Source: Rhyzopertha dominica
Lineage: Eukaryota; Arthropoda; Insecta; Coleoptera; Bostrichidae
Assembly (NCBI GenBank): GCA_025024175.1
Contig: QCXZ01000137.1
Location: 65,684,911 to 65,748,910 of the forward strand
Length of the DNA: 64,000 bases
Direction of reading: 5' to 3'
Shown here: positions 20,439 through 33,659 of the stretch, piece after piece
Position numbering within the stretch: the first letter of the stretch is position 1
Layout of the letters: the number at the start of each line of letters is the position of its first letter
Translations under genes and position numbers: made by a program
The notes under the pieces: model-generated
Databases searched by the model: none
Told to the model about the DNA's origin: nothing
Seen by the model: the letters and a program-made list of their open reading frames with translations, nothing else

Positions 20439-23426
20439 AGTAGCATATGTCCCTAAATACACTGACATTTATGATTATATAAAGAAGCAATTTCCAGGCA
20501 TTTGTGGGTTTTCTGTATATTTCATGATTATGGGTGTAAGTTGAATAGTTTAAAAGCTGCACTCATAAAGTTCTCAGAATGTGCCCTTGCACTGAATACT
20601 AAATAAAATACATATTGGTCACAGTTCGATTAAATTTCTAGCATATATCAATCATGCGTTGTTATTAGTAAATGATTTTAAATAAATTGTTTCCTCATAT
20701 CTTGAACTTCACAAAAATTACAAGAGCTTTATTGTATTGCTTAACAAGTATCTTTTTAACAAAGAAAATGTCTACTTAATCATTTTTGTATCTGAGAAAG
20801 TATCAAAACTACTTTTTGGTACAGTCTTTAAGAGAATGTAAGTGAAAGTGAATGCTGCATTGTTATTCTTTATATGAAGGATCCACCCCAGTTTTTTTAC
20901 ATCTGCTTGCACATTTTTTAGTATTTTATTAAATATTTTAGATTAAAAGTGCAAACTCTTTTACAACTTAAAAGAATTCTGAAAAAGATATATATTGTAT
21001 ACAAGTCTGTAGGCCTCACCAAAGTATGTCAATAGCACTTTCTTTAATATTATTAAGGTAGCACATAGACTACATTAGCATGCTCGAATTTTTTTAAGAT
21101 AAATTTTGATAATTTTTGTTAAAGGAACCCATAGTAGGTTATGACTTAACCAAAACAATATAACCGGATCTTGAATGCATCCTGTATTTTACCACTGTTC
21201 CTGCAGATATTGGAGTTAAAAATAAAGAAAGGAAAGGATGTCCATCTAGTGCAGTAGCACGTATATTCAAAAATATATAATAAATTTTGTATTTTATAAA
21301 CAGCAATTACGTAAAAAAATAGCATTTCCTAATTTTTTTCTATTTTGTTTACGAACTTGCTCAACTTGCTTCTAGTGCGGTTCGTTAACGACCTTATATA
21401 TACCTTGTTGCAAAATTTACTTATTTTGCTCTTTCACAAAAATAAATATTTATCTATTTTAGTAAATAAGAAGGCTCCACAATTATATCTAAACTTCAAT
21501 CAATACAATTTTGTTTATTAAAATAGCACATGACGCTAAGTGTGTTCTTTTATGTAATTTCAATTTTAAGTTATACATATAGCATTGTTTTAGCAATTAA
21601 GGAACTGTTTCTTCACACGGTTATTTTTGATGGCTGGGAACCCTACACAGATCAAACTGTCGCTGGCCAAGCTAAATTATTCACATGAATTTTATTGTTC
21701 ACCAAACATGGATAATGACGAAAATATGATCCACAAATAACAAACCGTTATTGCATTAATTATCAGAAACCTCGTCATATGGTTTTATATAAATTCAGTG
21801 TCCACGCATCCGAATAATGTTTATGGCGGTTTTTTTTTAATTAATGCATCAGTATGCGTTTAACGAAGCTTCCTCGTTTTTTCTCATTCCGGCATTCACC
21901 TGTAAAGTACGTTAAAATTATAGGTAATTACAGGCATGCAATTTACATGTAATTAGAAGATGGAATGGAATCACTTGCGCTTTCATTTACCGGGCACCTA
22001 AGTTACGTATAGTGTTGCATATTTTACAGTAAATATACGTTGTGAGCAGGTTTAATGGGTAATTTTCAGGTGCTGGTAATGGTTGATTACGTTTTCGATG
22101 ATGCCTTATCTGGAATAAGCAGCTTAATGAATGTTTTATGGTAGTTAAATTTCGATTAAAAGGCAACCCCAGTGTTTACTCTAATACATTTTTGACGCAA
22201 TGCTCTGGATTACATAGCATTAAGCGTATAAACAATGGACTGCGTTATTCAGCCAAAAAGAAAAAACATCCGTATGAGAGCATAAAACTCATGAATGAGA
22301 ATGTTGTAAATTGTTATTTAGATCCGCGTCGATAAATAAAGTACTCGGCCATTAGTTTCTGCGAAGCATTTATTACGTGTTTCCCTCTTGATACAATAAT
22401 TTTGCTTAAATTATACATTATGTGAGCGTTCCCAGTTATCCATTATTTCATATGGAAATACACAGTCGCCATATACAGCAGAACGGCTTGCTGTTNTTTA
22501 ATTCAGCTGAATTTACTTTCCGTTTTGCGCTTTATACTTTCGATCACATGCTCGATGAATGGAATGATAAGTATACATTCTCGGTGAGCAAATAGACGTG
22601 GAACAATTATTATTATGTACATATGGGAATACGCTGTAGATTCTCGGAGTATATGAGGCCGTTGAACTTACCGCCAACACATTTTATAAAGGAATATTAT
22701 TACTTTTAACAATTGCAGCCACTAGCCACCACTTTGAAGTAAGGTGTTAACTTGCTTATATTAATATTTTAATACATTGACTCTTCAAATGAAAATTCAC
22801 ATATTCCGCAATTCTTGTAAACCTCAGACGGTCAGGCAGTCAAATGTAATATACTTATCCTTTTACTGATCTTCCGTTGTTATGAAATAAATATTTATAA
22901 TAAAAACCCTAATGAAAAACATATTTACTAATCTTAGCCCCTATTATTACATTAAAAATAGAATACCAAAATGTGTTCTACTAAGTTTCGTTAAATCTTT
23001 TAACAGCTAGGTATATAGCTTCTGGGAATTAAATATAGAATAGAATATTTTTCCTTTTCCTATTAATGGGTCCTTTCAGAAAGCTTACTTGCTTAGTATA
23101 TAATAGAACATTAAATAGTAAAAGAATATAAATAAAAGTTTAAAAGCATTTATTAACGTGATCATGTATTCAGACCCAGGAATTATGATAAAAAAATCCT
23201 AGTTGGTGTATGATATAATGGTCAGTAGTTCACTAATATACAAATTTTTTTTTAAATATTTTAAATAAAAGTCGTAGGTAAATTAGTAACGAACACTCTG
23301 TATAGGATTGCATGTTTGAATTATATGTATTTATTTAGTTTATTTTGTCCTCATAACAATGTGTTACACTTCATGTTATTTTTCTAACTGTAATTTTCCT
23401 GTTATTGGGTGTTAAACCTGTAGGAA

Positions 23427-23427
<1 letters not shown>
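20439..23427. other. No recognisable gene
   Basis: AT-rich in the first kilobase. About 21600-22700 is more balanced in composition, with a 65-codon frame (22138-22335) lacking any recognisable domain. Possibly conserved non-coding DNA. Confidence 0.4.

Positions 23428-23514
<87 letters not shown>
23428..23514 (+). repeat. (AAT)n microsatellite, about 29 units
   Basis: Uninterrupted AAT/ATA trinucleotide run of about 87 bp. Uninterrupted arrays of this length are prone to slippage, so the length may vary between individuals or be mis-assembled. Confidence 0.97.
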
Positions 23515-23854
23515 GTCTTTTCATTCAATTTTCAGTATTATATACAATTACTAACAATTTGCTAATAGCCGAGTGTTTTAGTTGTTACAGTACAGTTCTG
23601 CAAAGCTTTACTGTCTTTAATAGAATGCTGATGTGCATCATTGTTGCATTTTGTAGAATCCTCTTTGAATTACAAAGAACCGTAATATTAAACATACGTT
23701 AACAAGTATCACTATGTAAAATAAAAGTAATCCATAAAACAAAACAGATATTATGAACGATGAAATACTAAATACAATACTTAAACTTCTATCCCTAATT
23801 AAACGGTCTTTTCAATAGCACAGCTTTGCATACTTGTGATTTCAAACAACCCCC

Positions 23855-24680
23855 AGTGACGTCGGATATGGGGATCTCAGTGGTCATTCAATGGGACCTC
23901 CTCCGCCAATACATTTCTGCGGAATAATTGAAGACCTTGGTGTAAAAACTGGCCAAATTCTAAATCAACATTTGCTAGAAAACAGGGGAAAACGTTCTGC
24001 GTTTTGCAATAAGTTTTGAAATTAACAAAACCCTTCAAACTTGTCTTGATTTTGGCACTAACTGATCAGGGATAGTTGAAAAAACATAATAACCAGTACA
24101 AAAAACCAGGTATACGCGGACACAAAAATCATTATGGCGCTCCATTATGGAACCAAACATCTGCGTTTAACATATCGGCATTAGCATATGCACAATATGT
24201 ATATTCTTGATCGGCATTGGGTGTGCTTTTCTCTAATCCAATGATAATTTCCCGTAGACCATCAGTATCTGCAGTTGTGATGAAAACACCATGTCCCCTA
24301 CGAAATCAGTAACTGCTGCACGCATATCCATACAGCGCACATAAAAAATTGAGTGTACATGATAAACTGCTGCTGTTAATTCTTGTGACACATGATTTTT
24401 GTACGATTGTTTTTACGTAGTACCCTAGCTATAGTTGAATGGGATGTATTATTATTATCATTATTATCAGCTACTGTTCTTGCCAATGCTCTATAGGGTG
24501 GCTCACTTTTGGAAGATCCCTAACATTTCCTCCCAAAACTTTTCTAATTAACTCTTAGTTGTACGCACTAATAGTAGCCAATTCGGATACTTTTCATTAA
24601 ACAATCAACATACTTTTTCGTGCATCCTTTCCATTTTTTCGTAGCATAATGGAGTTCTCGAAAACTAAACTCAGTTTAAC
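23855..24680 (-). pseudogene. DD41D-type Tc1/mariner transposase, decayed
   Basis: Read on the minus strand from about 24680, fragments follow the order of the intact transposase at 50-51.6 kb. The HTH region reads EPPYRALARTVADNN and STIARVLRKNN (24500-24400). The second catalytic region reads DVWFHNGAP, where the intact copy has HDGAP, so the catalytic Asp is Asn. The third region reads IGGGGPIE, a stop, then PLRSPYPTSLG, corresponding to IGRRGTIEWPPRSPDLTALD. Stops and frame changes interrupt every block. The boundaries and inverted repeats are not visible. Confidence 0.65.
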
Positions 24681-24699
24681 ATTTGTTGAAAGTGGCAGG

Positions 24700-26069
24700 A
24701 AAAAGCTGAACTGCTACGATAACATGAAACTCTTTTGTTTGAGACAATATTAAAAAATTTTTTTTTCTCTTTTGCGTTTTTACGCAATACAATTTGCATT
24801 TCATAATAGAGGCATTTCGAAACGGATTTTTTTATTTTCCAGTGTTGGTATTACTAAAAAAACTCAGAGGGAACGTCAAACAAACTCCACCTCGTAATAA
24901 CGTCGTAACTGTCATGGAGTCTTGTCAAAATTGACACTTGGCAAACTTAAGCATGACAGGTTAAATTTCCCTAAATTTTGGATTTATGTTAAATCTCTCA
25001 CATTTTCTTGTGTAGAAGACGGAAATCACGCAAAATAGAAAATAATGTATAAAAAACCCGTTTCATAAAACTCTGTCGCAGTCATCCATTACAAATGTAG
25101 ACGTTGGTTGCATAAGACAAAATGGCGTCTTATAAAACTAGTTTTTTTATTATACTATTATTTTTAAAGCTTTTTTCTAATGAACTTACGTAAGGTTGCA
25201 TACCATACATTTTATATGCCTAACTCATCACCCTACTAGATCCTCTATTGTCTCAATGAGCACAGAATACTCACCCCAAAATCGGCGCGAATTTCGGTGG
25301 AAACACATGGCACTCACCTGAAACAAAATTTAATAATTTAACAAGTTTAACAAGCCGGAATTTACTTCTGTGGCGTACAGCTGCGTGAACACCCCCGATT
25401 GTAGTCGGTAAATAACTAGGGCAAACTTTGAGTAAAAAGCAAAACTTGCTTAGCAATTCAATCGACCGACTTGAAATCAGTTTTGGGAAGTGGGCAAAGT
25501 TTGGAACTTGCCATTTGTAAAGTGTACCCGAAAGCAGGGACCGCGTTATTCAACTATCGGCCAGTAGTAATGCTTTTTCGCTAACTCCTCGAGTAAATAT
25601 GCCGTTGTAAAAAAATTATTTACTGGGCCTGGCCGACAACTTTAATCCCCGAAGTCGTAAATACAGCGGCGATTCGCCTGCGGATCGTATTCCTTTTACA
25701 TTTACAATTAGAATCTATAGAAGGTCAGTATTGCCTATTGTTTCTCCACAAAAGACTGAGCATAACCTGGAAACAACCGGAATTGTCTCCGGCGACCTTA
25801 AAAACAAATACGGCAGCCGCTGGTCTTTATGCGATTTGATTATCAAACAGGATTTCGCAGAAGCAGAATGGGATCAACTAAAATAAGCGTGCAGGAACTT
25901 GAAGTTGCTAGCTTTTACTAATTTAAAAAATATATAAGCCATACGTATACGTATATTCCTCCACAACTTGAAAAACCGGAAAACCGTTTTATATATACTG
26001 AGGTCTTTTGAAACCTAAAATTATTCCACGGGGAAGAATGACGCTATATAGTGTGAGGTATAATACTAC
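24700..26069. other. No recognisable gene; possible non-coding island
   Basis: Contains a balanced-composition stretch at about 25250-25870 with no supported frame (a 61-codon minus frame at 25271-25456 has no domain). Confidence 0.4.
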
Positions 26070-27271
26070 GCACACTTTCTAATCTACTAGAAAAGTACAT
26101 CCCGGAAATGCCACACCATCAAGCAGCCTTTGTCACGGATAGATCAGTGAACGATCACTTGTTCGCAGGCAGGGGAATACTAGAAGAAAAATGGAAAGAA
26201 GGCACAAACATGTTCGTGATGTTTATAGACGTAAAGAAAGCATTCGTTATGATAAATCATCAACCTGTACCAGAAATCCTAGCAGAGAAAATGGTCCTCC
26301 ATTACCTATAATCAACACGACAAGGAAGGCCTGTCTACACGAAAATACAATAATACAAAGGTTTGGACAAATAACCCCGGCAAAACAAAAAAATTGAGGA
26401 GTAAAACAAGGATATCATATCATATCACCAAGAATATTTACCACCGCACAACAACCTAGCAGAAAACGGACTAACCATAAACTTCCTGTCACTGTCATGG
26501 TATAAGAGTCTCTTTTAGCGAAGAAACGTTAATGGTAGGTAGCGTATACAAATTAGGGATCCGAAATATAAGGTTGACAAACAAAATAAAATATCTGGGA
26601 ACCTACATAACAAAGGGTGACAAGAGCTATACTACCATTTGTAGAGAAACACAATGGTACATCTAACAGAACAAGCTTGAGAAACGCAGAATGAAACATG
26701 GTGCAATTATTGGCCAAAGCTGTCAAAGAAACCGAAACAGAAACATATGTAATGAAATATTGGGGACATCTTCAAAGGAAAGAAAAAGACCATATACTAT
26801 AAAAAGCGTGGAAAATGAACAGCAACAAGCTTAAAGTTAAACGACCGTGCTACACGTGGAAAACAACTGTAGAGGGAATCACAGCAAGATCAAGTGGTCG
26901 GAAATCGCATAAGACAAGAAAACAATAAATAAGGAAGTCCTAAAGCTGTATACAATCTCAGACAGCAGCTCGTCAGAGGAAGAACAAGAATAATGTAGCC
27001 GAGCTAAACTACCATCCGACACGAAGGCTAATAAAAAAGGATCTGCTAGTTGGATGCCCCAAAAACCTCCCCATTCCAGTTCCCAAACTCCTGTAACATG
27101 CGCTACGTGGGAGCCCACTAGCAACAAGCGAGTCACCCCTCCAACCCAGCGACCACATAGTCGGCCCTGCGGTATATCCGGGAGCAGCAGAAATGCCTAC
27201 CGTACGCTGGCTCAATCAACCAATCAATCAACTACAACCCAAAAGTATTACCTGACCTGACCTGACCTGAC
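26070..27271 (+). pseudogene. Non-LTR retrotransposon (LINE), reverse transcriptase fragment and 3' end
   Basis: From about 26075 the frame reads LLEKYIPEMPHHQAAFVTDR, then SVNDHLFAGRGILEEKWKEG, MFIDVKKAFVMINHQ and PEILAEK. FVTDRSVNDH and F-I-D-x-K-K-A-F are the finger and motif A regions of LINE reverse transcriptases. Motif A is usually AFD; here it is AFV. Frameshifts then destroy the palm (the catalytic DD is not found). At 26940-27000 KAVYNLRQQLVRGRTRI remains, then LNYHPTRRLIKKDLLVG and a 3' end finishing in about four CCTGA units (27250-27271). The last 250 bp recur at 33690-33905, confirming a mobile family. Clade is uncertain (jockey/RTE/CR1 group). Confidence 0.7.
27249..27271 (+). 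repeat. CCTGA pentanucleotide tail of the LINE
   Basis: Four to five tandem CCTGA units directly after the conserved 3' end. Simple-repeat tails rather than poly(A) are known for several LINE clades. Confidence 0.7.
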
Positions 27272-27807
27272 CGACTTGCGCCTCTACCAGAAAGGCAGCT
27301 TAATCTTTTTCTGATAGAACGTCTGCCTTTTAATTATAATTTGCATTCGCATGAATTCTTGGCCCCACTTTATTAGCTTATTGCTATTCTAAACATATTT
27401 AAATTTTCAGAATACAAAAAAAATAAACAGAAAGGGATAAACAATCTTGCACCTTTAGTTGTAAAATCAAATAAATTTATTTTCATATGATGAAACGCTG
27501 TTAATAGCATGAATTAACAGTTGTTGTTATTAAAAACAAATATTTTTTAAATTTTAAAGAAAGCATGGTATCAAGATTATCTGTTATTTTAAACATGGGG
27601 ATGTTTCACTGTTTTTGGTATTACTTTATCTGGTTTTTAACGACGTGGTAGGTCCGGGAATAATTAGAAGCAGCATCATTCAAACAGCAGAAAATGAACT
27701 TTTAATGGAACTGGAATGGAAGTGTTAACGAAATTGGGGCGTAACAGACCATCATCAAAACATTATAGAGAATGCAAGAAATGCCGTAAATACCAAATCT
27801 GCCGGAT

Positions 27808-27870
27808 TCAGCGTCATCAACAGTTAATTCACGTTGGCTTCCAAAGCACGTTAGTGTTTAGTCAATGGAT
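27808..27870 (+). repeat. Dispersed repeat, copy 2
   Basis: Matches 2049-2112: 'ATTCAGCGTCATCAACA' to 'TTAGTGTTTAGT', same orientation, a few substitutions. The family is unknown. Confidence 0.6.
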
Positions 27871-29072
27871 CCTATCAAGAAATCCAAAAATGTTTCAAAC
27901 AATTACGTACTATTTTGTTTGTGCGGTTGTGCATTCAGTTTTGTTTCTGGTCTCTATATTTCTCATTTATCAATTATTACTTATTACATTACTAAATTAT
28001 GCATTTTTTACTGCTAGCAAAACAGGTTTCTATTGGATCGAGGTTGCGTTGCTTATGTGTGCGTTTAATAAGTAAGATTAGTGAGTAAGAAGGCTGCCCG
28101 GTAGAGCAGATGTGAGGCACGCGTGTCTGATGACCTTCCTTGTTCTTTTTGTTCTTCCCTGCATCTATATTTTGTGCATTTTTGTATACCATTTGTTACG
28201 ATATAACAGAAAACAACAGGGGTTGGTTCCGGTGGCCGCTAGCACAGTCGGTGTGGGGTGTGGGTTTTAAGTGCAACAATTAAAATACCCAGTAATATTT
28301 AGAAGATAAACGAAAGGAGGCGCCACGTGATTTGAAATATCTTCACCGAACGCAACACAAAGCATCAAATCACGAAAGATGGTTGCTTTACAAACTGGAT
28401 CACCTATTCAATATGCTCAAAAACTAGTTAATGGCGCTATAAGTAAAACAAAAGATAACGGAAGCTCCACGAAACATATATTAAATTCAATAAATACGGA
28501 AATTAATTTAAAGAGCAATCAACATACTGAAATTTAAGTATTTCGTAACATAAATCACTATAAATGCAACAAAAATGAATTTTAATCCCCCCATATATGT
28601 ACATATATCGGTTTCATAAAACCAAGAACAGTATTTATGTATATCTATACATGTCAAACGAAACGCGTTACGAATAAACAACGAGATAATTAAGCAACGA
28701 ATGAAAAATAATGCAATACTTTAATATCAAACACCGCGGTAAGGAAGCTTGCATCAATAATTTAATTTAGCTACGTAAAAAAGAAGACCAATCGCATGTA
28801 ACAGCAGTATTAAATATAACCAATCTATAGCTAGACTTAGCTGTTTAGTCCACGACGAGTTCGTTTCGTGAAGGTGGCCCAAGGTCCGGAACCAAATCAG
28901 GTAAGTACCACGAATGTCGCCGCTACCAGGTGCAGTCAAGATGTTCTGTGATGCAGTCTCGGAAACAGGAACTTCCCAATCGAGCTGTGCACTGGAAATT
29001 TACTAACTGGCACTGGAGAATGTTCACGTCCGTACTGGAATACGTGAAACGACGTGGGTGCTTCTATATTGA

Positions 29073-29150
29073 CGTAAATACGTCGCTACTTGAATCTGGA
29101 TGCAAATACGTCGGTATTCGAATCTGGATGTAAATACATCGGTACTTGAA
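29073..29150 (+). repeat. 28-bp tandem repeat, about 2.8 units
   Basis: Units 29073-29100, 29101-29128 and a partial unit to 29150, each with AAATAC(G/A)TCG and TTGAA/TCGAATCTGGA. It lies inside the balanced-composition block. Confidence 0.8.
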
Positions 29151-30230
29151 ACCCTACAAGCGTGTGCACTCGTTACACCGAAGCGCACAACCTTTTGAAC
29201 TTACCTCGTATAGAGGGCAACGCCGCGTTAGACGAATACGGCTGGTTAGTCGAGTTATGAGCAGATTTTCAAATCCACAATTGAGTGAAATTCCATTCAG
29301 CAAAATCCAACTACTATAACTACAGAAGTACTCCAAACTTGAACGGAAAAATAGAAGCACTTGCAATCCCTAAATCGGCTTTACCAAGTCAGCTTCACCA
29401 GATCTGCCCATAAACTGCCGAAATCGGCGTACGACCAAGCGATAAGCGAATGCAAAAAAGGAGCCAAGGTAGGCGAAAGAAGACCGCAAAAACAGACGCT
29501 GAAGCCAATATCATGAAATTGAATTCTAATGAACAAAATAACCGTAACACATTTATGCATATTTTCGGTATATCTCTGCAAGAACGATTACATTGTTGAT
29601 ATGTGGATTATGAATTGTGTGGGGAGGAAACGAATCATAAAAATTATTATTATTATTTTCCTTTTGGACTAACGGCATATAAATTAGAGTTTAAAAAAAT
29701 CGTTTACAATCTAGTTGGGTAGACAGATGCCTAAAGCTAAAATAGTTCGACTATTTAAAAATGAAAATATGTTGGAGAGAATCATATACTGTGCATCAGC
29801 AGAATGTAAGAAATGTTTACCATGTCCAAATCTTTCTAAAAGTAGAAGACCTGGACTATTAGGCTATTAACAGGACGTAGAGCAAATTAGTAAATAGAAA
29901 GTGTAAATGTAGGCTGCATTTTCAGATTGTTTGTAGACCGATTCAGATACCAAGCTGTTGACAGTCACAGTTATTTGCACAATTGCATAGCAAAATTGAT
30001 TAAATTTATTCACCAGAATTAATACGGGATAACTGCTCACCTTTTGCCCAGACTTGGTCATGGAAGTATAAATTGCCTGCAATGCCTACAGTATACATTC
30101 TGAGTCGAGAATTGGCAACCCCACAAATTTATCCAAGCTATTGCAGATTTCTGGGCTATTTCATCTTTTCCTGTCTAGGACAGGAACCAAAGGAACAATT
30201 AAGACGACGGATTTTTTTAGCATAAGACTA

Positions 30231-31650
30231 TACAGGATGTTTCACGAATGATAATGACCCTGATGAAATTAAAAATGCAACCCAAACACTGATAATTGTT
30301 CATCGTCTTAAAAATATAAAACGTAGAGAGCTGAATAAATTCGTAAATTTTGACATAAACTTCAAACATTTGCTTTGAGTAAATTCGGTATCGTAAAACA
30401 AATTTTATTTTTGAAAAATGTTTATTCAATAACATTAATGTAATAAATGCTCAATATATCGCCCTCCGCTGTGTTCACCAGCTTGAATTCGTGCCCAAAC
30501 GATCTTTTAACATGCATTACCATTTCTGGAGTGATGGATCTACATGCATCACGTATTTTATTTTCTAACCAAATGTTCTACACTTATAATTGGTGTTTCG
30601 TATACTTGCTCTTTTACCATTCCTCACAGAAAAAATCCAAAGGAGTAAGGTCCGGGCTTCTCAGTGGGCAAGCATTAATTGAAACTCTTCCTATCCATCG
30701 GTTAGGCAAAACCAAATCAAGATGATTTCGCACTATTCTATGATAATGTGCAGGGGCCCCGTCTTGTTGGAACCATACATCTTACTTGTAAATTTACATT
30801 TTGGAGAAGTACCGGCAAAATTTTTCTTAAAAAATTTAGATAAAAAAAATTAAGTATTGCCGTTTAAACTATCGCGAAAAAAATAAGGGCCAACAATTTG
30901 ATTCCTCAATATTCCGCACCAGACATTCGTCGAGCAGATAGTTTGAAAATGTACTTCTCGAACCCAACGTGGATTTTATTGCGCATAATAATGCATGCTA
31001 TGTTTGTTAACTCCACCGTTATTAGAAAATCTTGCTTCATAAAACCTCACATTCAAATGTTGGTGTTCCGGAAAAAAGTTACAAAAAGCCAGTCTTTTAG
31101 GATAATCTGTCTTCTTTAAGGCCTGAACCAATTGCAAGTGATACGGATGAAATTGATTGCCTTTAATTATTCGGTGTACTGAAGACAGACTAATAACGGT
31201 TGCTCTTGAGACTACCCTTTCACTAATATGAGGATTTTCGTCAATCATTTCCAATAATCTAATATCATTGTCAGGGTCTGTTGCTGTTCTTTCTCTTGAC
31301 TTTTTCAGTGGTGGCCAGTTTGTCCTTAAAGTTAATTCAAGTCTCTTGAAAATTGTATCGGCAGGAGCTCTTCTATTTGGAAAACGTTGTCTGTATAAAA
31401 GGGCAGCAGCGGAAGCATCTTTCTTGCATTCATAATAAATCAAAATCATATCTGTTTTTTCATCATTTGAATACACTTTGACTTTTAATAAATACAGTGA
31501 CAGGAACCATAGCGCATAGCCGTCATGGAATCCCAATCTATTCTTAAAATAATACCATTATGTAAAATAACCACATTGGCTATGAGAATTGGATTTTGGG
31601 TTGNATTTTTAATTTCGTCATGGTCATTATCATTCGTGAAACATCCTGTA
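30231..31650 (-). mobile_element. DD41D-type DNA transposon, complete ends, inactive
   Basis: Outer ends read TACAGGATGTTTCACGAATG on both strands, and the match continues for about 55 bp (30231-30287 against 31650-31594). TA dinucleotides abut both ends (30229-30230, 31651-31652). Length is 1.42 kb, normal for a one-gene mariner-like element. The interior carries one minus-strand transposase pseudogene. The terminal repeats differ in sequence from those of the intact element at 49902-52193, so these are related but separate families. Confidence 0.85.
30590..31500 (-). pseudogene. DD41D-type transposase with lost catalytic residue
   Basis: The minus frame from about 31500 reads EKTDMILIYYECKKDASAA, an HTH region with SERVVSRATVISLSSVHRII, then HPYHLQLVQALKK. 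The first catalytic region is FYEARF, where the family has (T/S)DE, so the Asp is Tyr. A stop follows at HYYAQ (30976), after which the protein continues: NPRWVREVHFQ, NVWCGILRNQIVGPYFF, then in other frames QQDGAPAHYHRI, RWIGR, LRSPDLTPLDFF. Between the second Asp (QDG) and the third (PLD) I count 41 residues, as in the intact copy. Lost Asp, stops and frame changes make it inactive. Confidence 0.8.
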
Positions 31651-31652
31651 TA

Positions 31653-33659
31653 TTGCTGAAGACCAAGGTGTTTTACTTTACTGTTTTGAAAAATTGCAGT
31701 AAACCATATTGACTTTTACAAATTGCATATATAAATTTAAGCCAAAGTTTTTGAGCCATAGACTACTGACCTCTTGTAATTGAAGAAGTGATATTTGGTA
31801 AAACAAGCAGCCATGATAAAGAATTGATAGTGCATAAAATGATTCTCACTGCAATGTGAAGTTGTGAGTCCACTTTCAATACAATCAAGATACCTGACAT
31901 CAGATAACAAAATGTTTAAACGAAAGTATAAAAGATTGGATAAATTGCGCCACATGTCAAAGATAAACTGATATAACGGAGAATATTGCTGAATGTATCG
32001 TATGGATACGTCATCTCCTCTCGTCCTTAATCTAACGAAACGGCCAGAGTTGGTGAAGTGTAACATTGTCCGCCATACCGGCGTATGTGCAATAAACTGT
32101 TGTTTTCCGAAGCCTGAGTAGACAATTGCGGTAATAAAACGGATTCAGCCCGCTCGAGTTGAGGATATTACAGATAGAAATTCATAGTTGTGTCCTAAGT
32201 TATGTCGGGACAGCGTAAGGAAAGCAGTCGCAATCTAGTCAGCCATCTCTCCAATGCGACTACCTATGCAGACGAACGCCGGTGATCCAGACACTATCGG
32301 GGTGATTTAAATTACACGACAATGCAATCGCTTCACGGTCTGCCGCAACCTCTAGAATTTAGTTATTGATAAATAACCTTTATCCCACTTCCGACATTTG
32401 TTTTGTCGCCGCCGGAGTGAGAACCGATACTGGCCTTTGAGTGGGCGTGCGTTTGCAAACTGATATCCGGCTAATTGTACACTATTATTGCTTACCTGGG
32501 TCATTATCTGCACCGGACTACCACCTTCTTGGTTGCGATACACAGCGCGAATAGGAGGCGTCTGTTTACTTAAACGCAACAATGATACATTATTTTGAGT
32601 TGCGTGTTCCTTGTCAGCTGCGTATTACAAAGTACACTGCTGGAGGCACTCAAGGATGGAAAATTCCGTTTTGATGTAACCACAGCAATATTAACTTACA
32701 CATAACGAAGTGATCAAACAGATAAATCCTCCCAAAGGTTAGCTGGATGATCACAGAAGTGCCAGCAATACAGACTACCTAGTAATTATTGAACAACTAA
32801 CATACAGAGTGCCAAAACTAAAGTTTTCACCCCCTAATATCTTCCATTTCGTCCAAGTTTGGAAAAAATGCTAACACCGATAAATTTTGTATGAACGATT
32901 CTGTTTAAGGACACTGTCTAGATTACAAGAAAATAAAAGTGGTTATGAAAGCACAATTCAATTCGCTGAACGAACTAAGCACAATTTTGCACCTACAACT
33001 TCCATACAACACTAGAATGAACTTTAAAAAGCTTATCTAATGTTTAGTAACAATCCAGCATTTCCCGCGTGATCGAACGACACTCTGCGACAAATCATTC
33101 TCAAAGTAGCTAAAAAGATTCAAGAGGCGTAGCATAAACCTTGTATTTTAAACAGCCCTACAAGGGGTTAAATCGTACGACCTATCATGGCCTCTCCTTC
33201 TCGGGCATACCAATTGTCCGAGAAAACAAGCACAAAGGACACCACGCATTCGTACATGGCAAGGAGGGAAAAGCTGGTTTTCCTGTAGATTTACTTTTCT
33301 TCCAGCGCTTATGTATTAAAAAAGTCAATAAAATTTTCTAGTAACTGCAAATCAAATTGCCTTCAAAAGGAAACCTGACCCGATAATGCGGTCGCCAAGA
33401 ATGCTTGCAAAAAGTAATTTTCTTAAATGTTTGCATGTGGGTTGGTATTAATTAAATAACGATAATTAGACATGTTTGCTTCACCGTTCAATACAAATAC
33501 ACTTTCATCCAAGAAGTCAATATAGTAAAGTAACTTTTAGTCCTGAAAGCTTCAGGTAAAACTTTTACAAAACCATAAACGTCGATCAGTATCACTGTCC
33601 TTTATTTAACATTACTTTTTGAAACACCTGTTTCTTGAACATTCTTGAGAAGAACGGAA
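31653..33659. other. No recognisable gene; possible non-coding island
   Basis: About 32100-32680 is balanced in composition. Frames are short (at most 109 codons, minus, 31737-32066) and without domains. Confidence 0.4.

Larger units (their letters stand above)
27272..30228. other. No recognisable gene
   Basis: Contains a 119-codon frame (27716-28075) whose C-terminal half is hydrophobic by base composition and whose middle overlaps the dispersed repeat, so I do not call it a gene. A block at about 28850-29560 is balanced in composition and has several short frames on both strands, none recognisable. Confidence 0.4.

Noticed and set aside
27716..28075. 119-codon plus-strand frame with hydrophobic tail
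   Set aside because: Overlaps the dispersed repeat and has T-rich hydrophobic sequence; no start context or homologue that I recognise.
29820..30170. Plus-strand IRLLTGRRAN-like segment resembling the region after LINE RNase H
   Set aside because: Only a handful of matching residues, with stops and no second motif in register.
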